Assembly: GCA_016839845.1 (NCBI GenBank)
Contig: JAEOTL010000462.1
Span: 1-17,390, forward strand
Length of the DNA: 17,390 nt
Reading direction: 5' to 3'
DNA from: Promethearchaeota archaeon
Lineage (GTDB): Archaea > Asgardarchaeota > Lokiarchaeia > Sigynarchaeales > SOKP01
Below are positions 1 to 8,022 of this stretch, piece by piece. The notes under the pieces were generated by a model, which did no database searches, was not told where the DNA came from, and saw only the letters and a list, made by a program, of their open reading frames with translations. Made by a program: the position numbers and the translations under genes. The stretch's first letter is position 1. Each line of letters starts with the position of its first letter.

Positions 1-19
1 ATTGGAAGTGAATATGGAG

Positions 20-3000
20 TTACGAATTTTTTACAATCGTACCACACTGAGGGCAAAATTTCGCTGTCTTATTTAGTTTCATCCCACAGAATTTGCAGAA
101 TATTGGTATTTTCTTTGGGCTCTCAACTGGTGATGGAGGTGCTTCTTCAATTATAGGTTCTGGAATCTCTTCTATTGGCGGTTCTTCAGGTTTTTCCGGA
201 ATTGGTTCAAGTGGTTGTGGCTCTTCAATCATTTCTTTTATGTCTTCTTCTTGTATGGGTACTTTTTCCTCCTCTGGAGGAACGAGTGGTATAGGCTCCA
301 ATTCTTCAACTTCCGCACGGGATATTTCTATCTCTGCTATTTCCTTTTCTTCTATTAAAATTAATGGCTCCGGGAGTGTTTCTTCTTCTGGCGGTATCAC
401 AAGTTCCTCTTGAGGTTCTAATTCTTCAGGTTTCTGAACCAAATCTGATATAGGTGGAAACATTGGTTGTTGATCTTCAGAGATTTTTTCTTCCTGTTCA
501 CTTTCTAAAGTTGTTTCCCCACATTTAATACAAAAATTTGCTTTAATAGGCAATTCTTGACCACACTTAGTACAGAATTTTGTTTCCTTTTGTTCTTTCT
601 CCATTACTCTCGGCTCCTCAAGTTTATCGAGCCATTTTCTTATAGTATAGATACTTGTATTTTGGTCTTGTGCAATTTGATAAAGTGTTTTCTTTTGATC
701 ATAGTATTGAGCTTTTAACCAATCTGGATTCATATATTCCTTCTTTTCCACTTTCTGAGCATATTGATATCTAGGTTTGGTATATTTCGGCACTGATGGC
801 ATCCTTCTCCTAGAAGCAATCACTGCAGATACGATTATTATTACAATGATGACTACTAGAACCACTACTATAGCCGTAATTACAGTAGGAAATTGAGGTT
901 TCGGTGCCACGATTTCCTCGATATCTACACCATTATTGTTAAAGATATTGTTTGAAATTTGATTATTAGAAGAGTAGTAAACATAAATACCAAAATTATG
1001 GAATTGAATAGTGTTTCCCACAACTGTATTAAGGTTACTTCGACCTAAATATATTCCGCGGTCTATATTTTGACTTATAAAATTATTTATAATATCGATG
1101 TTATCAGATTCATATAAATAAATTCCGGTTAACGAGTTCCCACTTATTATATTGCCTGTAATTATGTTGGAATATCCGTATATCATATAGATCCCATAAT
1201 CAAAATTATTATTCAGATTGTTATCTAAAATGCTATTATAATAATTGCCAGATGATAAATAAATTCCTGGACCATTATTGTCGTATACTGTATTATCTTC
1301 AATAAGATTGTAATCACCTCCATTTATGTATATCCCACGATGATTGTTGCTTATATCATTGGATACTATGTCGTTGTAATGGCTGTAATACAAATAGATC
1401 CCTTCATCTGCGTTGTTTGATATGATATTGTCGGTAAAGTCGTTAATGTCACTATAGTATAAATAAATCCCGATATCTAGGTTATTTCTTAATCTATTAT
1501 TCAAAATTTGGTTTCTATCGCTATAATCTAAATAAATTCCTGCTTGATAATTAGCCTCTAAAGTGTTGTTCCTTATTACACTATCGAAGCAATTAGTCAG
1601 GAATAGCCCTCCTAATGAGTTATCACTTATGAGGTTGTCTAAAAACCTATTAAAAGAACCGTAATCTGAAATGATTCCCCACCCAACGTTATTAGATACA
1701 TTGTTTACTAAAACATAATTATCATCACTATAAAACAAGTAGATCCCTGTCGAACTGCTGTACTCTACGCGATTTGCTTCAATAGTATTATTATCACTAT
1801 CCGTACCGAAATATATTCCAATGTTATTATCCCATGCGAAATTTCCCTCAATTTTATTAAATTTACTGTCTGAATAAAGGATAAATCCTATGTCATTATT
1901 GCTAGCATTATTTCCTATGATGTCATTTCCATCACTAAAGACTAGATGTATACCATCAAAATTATTATTCAATACTGTATTGGAGGAGATGTTGTTATTA
2001 TTGCTATATTGAATGTATATTCCATAATCGTTATTACTTACAAGATTCCCCTCAATTAAGTTATTCTCACCGTATTCTATATTTATCCCAAAATCGTCAT
2101 TTGTCATCGCGAAATTGCCTAAAATTAAATTATTACTACTATTTATCAATTCTATTCCTCCTCTAATATTGTTATTTACATTGTTTCCTGTGACGTTATT
2201 AAAGTTGCTGTGCATCAGTGAAATTCCGATTTGTTCATTATCGTTTGCAGTATTCTCTATCAATTGCCCATTACTCACATTAACTAATTGGACACCTCCA
2301 TTATATAATGTGCAATTTTCAATATTAAAGTAGATATCAGAATTTTCAATGGTTATGCATTGTCCCAACACTTCGCTATCTATTACTAAATCTTCAATTA
2401 CATATGGATTGGAAATTGTTCCTTGACCAGTACATTTATTAGCGCTTCTAAAATATAGCCATTCTCGATTGCCATCTAAATGAATAGTTTGAGGGGCTAG
2501 TGAGCTATTCTGCGTTACTCCATAAAAACTTAATTTACCCAATGGATTCGATTGAAATCCAATAATATGACTTCGAAAAGCATCATACCTATGTGAAACA
2601 ATACCATAAGCCCAAGGTATATCTTCTTCTACAAGAATCTGTTGAATTCTATCATAGTACGCCTCCCTAATAGTCTGATTGGTCTCGAATGATGCATTTT
2701 CAATTAATAATTGTGCATTGTCCCATAGATCATAGGGATTTCTCCCAGATTCGATGGCAGCTTGGTATCCGTCGTAAAAAGCCGTATTAAATAGTGAAGA
2801 TCTGTTAGAAAATAAAAAATTAAGTGCACTAGCAGGATCATTATAATCAGAATAGAAACCTAACCAAACCAGCTCCCACATATCCCAAGTGTACCCACTT
2901 CTTTGATAAAATATATCGTAAAATTCTGAAGAACTAACTCCCGCATCTGTTATTTCGATTCCAATTTTATCAAGATTATCCTGCAACAGAAAAAGGAGAT

Positions 3001-4855
3001 TTTCCCTAAATGTGTTTCCGGTGTCATAACTATAATTGAAAGTAGCAAATGTTATACTCGACCAGTTTACTTCAGAGGTCCCAGGAAATGTTGTGTCCCA
3101 TCCAGTTCCGAATCCCATACTTTGCATGATACCTCTGGCTTTGGTGATATTAAACGTAGCTGTATCAAGCGACCAGTTAGCGAATAACAGATCCTCTAGT
3201 AGAGGAGACATTAATCTATCGGCCGGACTTTCACATAATGTATTAATTATATGAGAGTAGTTAATTGCATAAGAGATTGCTTTTCTATAAGTACTGTTAA
3301 TTTTTTTGGTATTCATACTAAGATATTCAGTGACTGAGCTATGTCCCGCATCTTGGAGCGTGATATCTGGATCTGCATTAAGAGTAGGAAACATTGAGGG
3401 TTGCGGATCAGTAATAATATCAACATCTCCAGCTATCAATGCGAGATTTTTAGGATCGACATCTTTTAAATACCCATAGATCTTTACCTCATCAAAAGCA
3501 AAATCGTTGTAAAAATTTGTTCCCCCCACTACTACCCTAAATCTAATTTTTAAATCGTCATTTTCCAAGGCAGTAAAATCGTATGGACCTCGAGCAGTAA
3601 AGGTTGTAATACTATCTCCTGCCCAATCGTCTCTAATTTCCCAACTATCTCCATCCCAGTATTCAAAATACATGTGTCCTGCTGGGTCACCCTGCATGCA
3701 TGTATCGAATGTCACGTAAATTCCATGAAGACGTGTATCTATTGCCTCTGTATCTGATAATGTCGCGATATATACGTCTCCAACTTCTGTGGGTGATGAT
3801 GTTTCTGGATAAATACAGGATATCCCACTTGGTGGCCCTGTAGGGTCGGATGGTGTCCCACTATCAGTCCAACACCAATATTGGTACGTTCCTCTATCTG
3901 CTACTGAATGATAACCTATATCAGTATTCCAATATTCCCAACTTCCGTCGTTAGCTTCATTTAGAGTATTAAAACTATAAGTTTTATCGTAAGCAGTATA
4001 TGTTTCTGAAATAATATCAAACTTTAGAATCGTAATATTGGCTCTTCCTGCCCAATAATCATCGTAAGCATGGAATAGCACCTCATCATCTGAGATGTAA
4101 TGATCAAAAACAAATGGACCTGTACCAACTAAATCTCCAGTAACAGTATCTATAAGATCATATTGGGGTGTAGACATTGGAGATAAGATATACGAAGAGG
4201 GAAAACAGAGAAGTGCTTCAAAAGGTCCGTACAGTTTATTTAATTCAAAACGAACGGTATATTCATCAATAATTACTGTTTGTTTGATTATAAGTTTGAC
4301 TATATCAACATCTGGATCATAATACTCATAAAGAAAACTTGCCATTGCCATAGAATTATTGATTAAATATGCCAAACGATCAAACGTAAACTTTACGGCA
4401 GTTGCATTAAATTTTGACCCATCGTGGAATGATACATCAGATCTTAGTGAAATGGTATACCAAGAATCAGTACTATTAATTAACCATGTTCCCTTACTGA
4501 GTGCTAGATTCGGAATAATTGAAAAAGAGGGATCGCTTAGATTATAAGTATACAATCCTTCGCACACTTGATTAATCACATCAAAAGAATCAGAGTTTAA
4601 GCTATTTTGAGGATCGAGATTTGTTGGACCTGAATCAGCACCATAGATTAATCTAAATATCTCTTCTCCTTGACTGCTAAGAATGAGGTTTTGGTCTAAG
4701 ATTATTTGATCTTTTTCAATGGGTAGATATACCTCTTTGTCAAAATTTATTAAATAAATTGAGAATAGTGATGCAACGATGAAAAAAAGTAATAAAATTC
4801 CCTTTAAATTAAACTGCTTTCTTAATTTAATTGATTTATGAGATTTTCTGACCAT
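20..4855 (-). CDS. Membrane receptor-like protein: solute-binding domain, NosD-type beta-helix, membrane helix, HTH-like segment and two zinc ribbons
   Basis: 1611 residues, ATG start. Residues 19-37 form a hydrophobic signal or anchor helix with no lipobox. Residues about 63-775 resemble an SBP_bac_5 oligopeptide-binding domain (early 'GPTNLDPQ', 'VSFHDGSKFNATAVKFTFDR', 'GTGPFVF', 'ALIAGDVDII'). They are interrupted at about 284-464 by a Trp- and Asp-rich probable beta-sandwich. Residues about 795-1315 are an Asn-rich parallel beta-helix. Residues 1324-1347 are a strong membrane helix followed by Arg-rich sequence, which places the tail in the cytoplasm. The tail has an HTH-like stretch (1376-1412), zinc ribbon 1 (C1428/C1431/C1442/C1445), a Pro/Glu-rich acidic linker (about 1449-1580) and zinc ribbon 2 (C1587/C1590/C1601/C1604). 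No permease or ABC ATPase gene is adjacent, so uptake is not implied. Ligand sensing or surface binding coupled to a cytoplasmic partner is my inference. Domain calls are confident; the function is not. Confidence 0.88.
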   Translation of the reverse strand: MVRKSHKSIKLRKQFNLKGILLLFFIVASLFSIYLINFDKEVYLPIEKDQIILDQNLILSSQGEEIFRLIYGADSGPTNLDPQNSLNSDSFDVINQVCEGLYTYNLSDPSFSIIPNLALSKGTWLINSTDSWYTISLRSDVSFHDGSKFNATAVKFTFDRLAYLINNSMAMASFLYEYYDPDVDIVKLIIKQTVIIDEYTVRFELNKLYGPFEALLCFPSSYILSPMSTPQYDLIDTVTGDLVGTGPFVFDHYISDDEVLFHAYDDYWAGRANITILKFDIISETYTAYDKTYSFNTLNEANDGSWEYWNTDIGYHSVADRGTYQYWCWTDSGTPSDPTGPPSGISCIYPETSSPTEVGDVYIATLSDTEAIDTRLHGIYVTFDTCMQGDPAGHMYFEYWDGDSWEIRDDWAGDSITTFTARGPYDFTALENDDLKIRFRVVVGGTNFYNDFAFDEVKIYGYLKDVDPKNLALIAGDVDIITDPQPSMFPTLNADPDITLQDAGHSSVTEYLSMNTKKINSTYRKAISYAINYSHIINTLCESPADRLMSPLLEDLLFANWSLDTATFNITKARGIMQSMGFGTGWDTTFPGTSEVNWSSITFATFNYSYDTGNTFRENLLFLLQDNLDKIGIEITDAGVSSSEFYDIFYQRSGYTWDMWELVWLGFYSDYNDPASALNFLFSNRSSLFNTAFYDGYQAAIESGRNPYDLWDNAQLLIENASFETNQTIREAYYDRIQQILVEEDIPWAYGIVSHRYDAFRSHIIGFQSNPLGKLSFYGVTQNSSLAPQTIHLDGNREWLYFRSANKCTGQGTISNPYVIEDLVIDSEVLGQCITIENSDIYFNIENCTLYNGGVQLVNVSNGQLIENTANDNEQIGISLMHSNFNNVTGNNVNNNIRGGIELINSSNNLILGNFAMTNDDFGINIEYGENNLIEGNLVSNNDYGIYIQYSNNNNISSNTVLNNNFDGIHLVFSDGNDIIGNNASNNDIGFILYSDSKFNKIEGNFAWDNNIGIYFGTDSDNNTIEANRVEYSSSTGIYLFYSDDNYVLVNNVSNNVGWGIISDYGSFNRFLDNLISDNSLGGLFLTNCFDSVIRNNTLEANYQAGIYLDYSDRNQILNNRLRNNLDIGIYLYYSDINDFTDNIISNNADEGIYLYYSHYNDIVSNDISNNHRGIYINGGDYNLIEDNTVYDNNGPGIYLSSGNYYNSILDNNLNNNFDYGIYMIYGYSNIITGNIISGNSLTGIYLYESDNIDIINNFISQNIDRGIYLGRSNLNTVVGNTIQFHNFGIYVYYSSNNQISNNIFNNNGVDIEEIVAPKPQFPTVITAIVVVLVVIIVIIIVSAVIASRRRMPSVPKYTKPRYQYAQKVEKKEYMNPDWLKAQYYDQKKTLYQIAQDQNTSIYTIRKWLDKLEEPRVMEKEQKETKFCTKCGQELPIKANFCIKCGETTLESEQEEKISEDQQPMFPPISDLVQKPEELEPQEELVIPPEEETLPEPLILIEEKEIAEIEISRAEVEELEPIPLVPPEEEKVPIQEEDIKEMIEEPQPLEPIPEKPEEPPIEEIPEPIIEEAPPSPVESPKKIPIFCKFCGMKLNKTAKFCPQCGTIVKNS
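923..2230 (-). repeat. About 19 tandem 22-24-residue beta-helix coils inside the receptor-like gene
   Basis: Within the 1611-residue protein, residues 876-1311 break into consecutive coils. They begin near residues 876, 899, 922, 945, 968, 990, 1013, 1037, 1060, 1083, 1106, 1129, 1152, 1174, 1197, 1221, 1244, 1267 and 1289. The consensus is roughly G-I-Y-L-x-Y-S-x-x-N-x-I-x-x-N-x-[IV]-x-x-N-N. Gly-Ile starts each coil and Asn occupies the turns, as in NosD/PbH1 right-handed beta-helices. The repeat is protein-level: codons differ between coils, so the DNA copies are not near-identical. Residues about 795-875 hold less regular capping coils. Confidence 0.85.
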
Positions 4856-5133
4856 AGAAACGCCCTTTTTGTAATTTGAATTTCATTTTTACCAAGAAAA
4901 ACATCATTAATAAATCTTGATAATGATCTAAATGTGAAATTTCGATATTTTATATTATAAAATTAGAAGAGATTTGTTTATAAAGTTATATATCTCCTTA
5001 TTTTTTTCACAAATCAGTAAAACCAATGGCTAGGAAAGTGATAGGAATAATACATTTAATTGATTTTTACAAAAAAGTGTAATTATGAAAAAATTCTAGA
5101 TAAAAGAGAGGTTATAATAGAAGTTTGAAAAAC
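4856..5133. promoter_or_regulatory. AT-rich intergenic region, probable promoter of the receptor-like gene
   Basis: This 278-bp gap separates the stop of the redox fusion gene from the start of the receptor-like gene, both on the minus strand. It is very AT-rich and contains several TATA-like stretches, including a perfect 17-bp palindrome at 4947-4963 (ATTTTATA-T-TATAAAAT) and another run at 4976-4993. Any of these could serve minus-strand transcription into the receptor gene. The start codon is preceded by a weak purine stretch (AAAAAGGGCG on the minus strand). I see no tRNA or convincing RNA structure. An 18-codon frame on the plus strand is discussed among the findings. Confidence 0.35.
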
Positions 5134-7896
5134 CTATATCAAAAATAGTAATTTTCCGAGAAAACTCATGAGATCCATGACTTTCAATTTATCTTTCAAT
5201 TCTCGATTCTCATTTAAATAACAATTTAAATGAGCTGTACATTTTGGACATGCCGTAATTAGATATTCCGCACCAGTTTCAATTGCTTGCTTGACTTTTT
5301 TTTCTTGTAATTTTTTAGAGTTCTGGTCACAAGAGATGTATGATGAGACTCCACAACATTCGGCATCTTCTTTTGAATATTCCATCTCAACTAAACCAAC
5401 GGAAGGGATTAATTCCAAAACTTGGCGAGGTGCATCAAAGACTTTACTCATTCTCCCTAATCTGCATGGATCATGGTAAGTGACCTTAATTTTATCCAAG
5501 TTAGGAAAAGATATGTCTTCTAATAGCTTTTCTTTTAAAATATATTCTGAAATGTGATATATCTCGAAATCAAACTCATCCTTACCTTTAAAGAGATTTT
5601 TGTAGTCATGTTTCCATGTATAATAGCCTTCCGCACAATTAAAGATCAACGTTTTTACCCCTGCTTCTTTAAAGAGTTTTATATTATATTCTGCTAAAAT
5701 TTTAAAGGTTTCAGTGTCTCCTCGCCAAAGAGCATCATGTCCACAACATTTTTCATCTGGTAACACAACTGGAATTATGTCATTTTGATTTAAAAGCCCA
5801 ATTACACTTTTTGGGATTTCCAAATAATCAGGTGCATTCAGAGAACTCCAATTATCTTGATTCCCATAATTAGCTATCATGACACCAGAAGCATCCAGAG
5901 CTTTTTCGAAATCTTCGGGAAGTTGATCAGAATTACAGCAGCAATTACAGTTTAAGCATCTATTCGCTTCTTTTTTTGCTTGCTCATCTGTATAACCCAA
6001 TTCCATTTCATCAAAACAGATCAGCCGCTCATTACCAGGCATAAAATTCATTTCCTGACATGAATTAGATTGGATATATTTCTTAGGGATTGTAGATCGT
6101 TTTAGGTCGCTTTTGACAATTCTTCCTTCTCTTAAATCAAGACCTCTAATATATCTATCAATTGTGAAGGCTGCTTCTCGTCCGTCACCAATTGCGTCAA
6201 CAGCACACATTAACGAACTATAAATAATATCACCACCAGCAAACACACCAGGGATGCCTGTTTCATAAGTTAATTCATCAACTACAATTTTTCCTCTTTC
6301 AATTTTTAGTTTGCTCTCCGTTGCAGTATTAATAGGTACAGGATCAAGTCCTTGACCAATAGCAATTACAATGTGATCGACGACGATTTTAAATTCTGAG
6401 CCTTCTACTTTATTTAAGGGTCTTCTCCCAGTCTCAGGATCTGAATCACCCCATTGAATTTTATAACAATTTAGGGCTAATTTTCCATCAGGTTCTTGGG
6501 TAATATTCGCAGTTGACGTTTCAAAATGATACTCCATTACTTCTCTTTCAGCTTCATGTAAATCCTTGAGTACATTTTTTAAGGCTTCTTCAGATAAAAT
6601 ATCAACAAGATCAGCTTTAATAGCTCCTAACCGAATCGCAGTTTCCCCAGCATCTACGGCAACAGCGCCTCCTCCGATGATTCCAAATGTTTTACCTTTA
6701 AATTCTTCTGGATTTTCAGCACATTTATACTTTCTATCTACAAGAAAATCAAGTGCAACATGGACATTTGGGAGATCTTCTCCTTCAAGTCTAAGAGTTT
6801 TTGGTACATACAAACCGACGGCAATAAAAACTGCTTTAAATCCTTCCTTCCAGATATCTTCCAATGTAAAATTGGCCCCAAACTCTTTATTTAAAACTAT
6901 TTCAACACCCATGGACTTTATAAACTCTACGTCATGATCAAGAGCCTCATCAGAAAGACGGTATTGAGGTACCCCATATCTCACTACCCCACCCGTTTTA
7001 TCTCCTTTCTCAAAAATGGTGGGTTTATATCCCATTCTGGCAAGAAAATATGCGGCAGATAAACCTCCTGGTCCTGCTCCGATAATCGCAACTTTTTCTT
7101 TGGTTTGTGGAACTGGTTTAATTTTACTCTGACCTGGATGGGCAGCTTCATAATCTGACACAAATCGTTTAAGTTCTCTAATGGCTACTGGATCATCAAA
7201 GTTTTGGCGATTGCAGTTCAATGCACACTGAGCAGTACAAATTCTTCCACACAAGTATGGTAACGGATTTTTATCTCGTATCAGATCAATAGACTCTTGA
7301 AATTTTCCCTCAGATATCAATGATACATAGCCTTGAACGTCAACTCCCGCAGGGCATCCAACAACACAAGGAGCTGTACCAGATAAAAAGGGAACGCATC
7401 CCATAAAATACCCAACTTCTCCTTCATTAGCTATTTTTAATCCTGTACCTTCAAGAAATCCTGTTTTATTTGTAAATTTAATTTTATCTTCAGCCATTAA
7501 TTTAGGTAGGCTAGAATAAACCCGTTCGTGATTACAGCTCTGTAATCCCTCCATCAATGGTTCATACTCTGAAGCTAACGAGCGGAGATCTTTAATAATT
7601 TTAGTAAAGTTAACTCCAATCTCTTCCTTCGTCATTGGGCAATAAACAGAACATAACCCACAAGTAAGACATTTCCAAATGTCATTATTTTCTAACGCTT
7701 CTTCAGGTGTTAAAAATGTAAGATCCATGATTAAACTACGAGGATAAAATACATCAAGAAAAGCAGTTGGGCAAACATTGTTGCATCGATTGCATGAATA
7801 GCAATAATTTGCAGCAGTATTTACTCGTTTAAGTAACTCAATTGACTCAGTGCTCGTAATTTTTTCTTCAGCTTCTTTTTGATCAGATTCAGTCAT
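5134..7896 (-). CDS. HdrD-like iron-sulfur protein with embedded GltD/NfnB-like FAD-NAD(P)H oxidoreductase module
   Basis: 920 residues, ATG start, no signal peptide, so cytoplasmic. Residues 32-42 and 76-86 carry two CxxCxxCxxxC ferredoxin motifs in an HdrC/GlpC-like arrangement. At 161-167 'VGYFMGC' opens a CCG domain. Residues about 174-680 are GltD-like: an N-terminal cluster region (C177, C181, C216, C220, C224, C228), FAD loop GAGPGG at 273-278, a second dinucleotide loop GGGAVA at 408-413, and 'FAGGD' near 552-556. The CCG domain then resumes (C717-C718). A second, intact CCG domain follows with C811, C847-C848 and C883/C886, matching C-x35-CC-x34-CxxC. HdrB/HdrD domains of this kind bind non-cubane 4Fe-4S clusters and act on disulfides or relay electrons. 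The likely role is transfer of electrons between NAD(P)H and a thiol/disulfide or ferredoxin-type partner. Substrate and partner are unknown. No other hdr or hydrogenase genes are adjacent. Confidence 0.9.
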   Translation of the reverse strand: MTESDQKEAEEKITSTESIELLKRVNTAANYCYSCNRCNNVCPTAFLDVFYPRSLIMDLTFLTPEEALENNDIWKCLTCGLCSVYCPMTKEEIGVNFTKIIKDLRSLASEYEPLMEGLQSCNHERVYSSLPKLMAEDKIKFTNKTGFLEGTGLKIANEGEVGYFMGCVPFLSGTAPCVVGCPAGVDVQGYVSLISEGKFQESIDLIRDKNPLPYLCGRICTAQCALNCNRQNFDDPVAIRELKRFVSDYEAAHPGQSKIKPVPQTKEKVAIIGAGPGGLSAAYFLARMGYKPTIFEKGDKTGGVVRYGVPQYRLSDEALDHDVEFIKSMGVEIVLNKEFGANFTLEDIWKEGFKAVFIAVGLYVPKTLRLEGEDLPNVHVALDFLVDRKYKCAENPEEFKGKTFGIIGGGAVAVDAGETAIRLGAIKADLVDILSEEALKNVLKDLHEAEREVMEYHFETSTANITQEPDGKLALNCYKIQWGDSDPETGRRPLNKVEGSEFKIVVDHIVIAIGQGLDPVPINTATESKLKIERGKIVVDELTYETGIPGVFAGGDIIYSSLMCAVDAIGDGREAAFTIDRYIRGLDLREGRIVKSDLKRSTIPKKYIQSNSCQEMNFMPGNERLICFDEMELGYTDEQAKKEANRCLNCNCCCNSDQLPEDFEKALDASGVMIANYGNQDNWSSLNAPDYLEIPKSVIGLLNQNDIIPVVLPDEKCCGHDALWRGDTETFKILAEYNIKLFKEAGVKTLIFNCAEGYYTWKHDYKNLFKGKDEFDFEIYHISEYILKEKLLEDISFPNLDKIKVTYHDPCRLGRMSKVFDAPRQVLELIPSVGLVEMEYSKEDAECCGVSSYISCDQNSKKLQEKKVKQAIETGAEYLITACPKCTAHLNCYLNENRELKDKLKVMDLMSFLGKLLFLI

Positions 7897-7979
7897 TTTA
7901 CATCAATGGACTAGTAAAGTTGTTAATAAAAAATATTGCTGTAATTTGAATATAACTATTATAGATTGGTAAGTGCAAA

Positions 7980-7988
7980 TTTATATAA
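7980..7988 (+). promoter_or_regulatory. TATA box of the sulfotransferase gene
   Basis: TTTATATAA is a good archaeal TATA box. Its centre lies about 39 bp before the TTG at 8023, predicting transcription from near 8010 and a very short leader. It sits in the 126-bp divergent spacer shared with the redox fusion gene, which has its own AT-rich run at 7924-7934 pointing the other way, about 33 bp before its ATG. Confidence 0.5.
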
Positions 7989-8022
7989 ACTTAATTGCCA
8001 CATAATTAACTAATAAGATTCA

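Noticed and set aside
93..413. Ser/Gly-rich plus-strand open frame of 106 codons
   Set aside because: It is the antisense image of the Pro/Glu-rich acidic linker of the receptor-like protein; composition mirrors that region and there is no promoter or conserved motif.
923..2230. Regularly spaced repeats resembling an array
   Set aside because: The period is protein-coding (about 69 bp, NosD-like coils) with varying codons and no identical repeat units or spacers; it is not a CRISPR array.
20..4855. Ordinary ABC peptide-uptake substrate-binding protein
   Set aside because: No permease or ATPase genes are adjacent in the window, and the C-terminal membrane helix and cytoplasmic zinc ribbons do not fit a simple uptake protein.
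4947..4963. Perfect 17-bp AT palindrome as a specific operator
   Set aside because: It is made only of A and T in a very AT-rich spacer, where such palindromes arise easily; at most it is a TATA-like element.
6566..6937. Plus-strand open frame of 123 codons inside the redox fusion gene
   Set aside because: It lies opposite well-conserved GltD-like sequence, including the second dinucleotide-binding loop; no recognisable domain.
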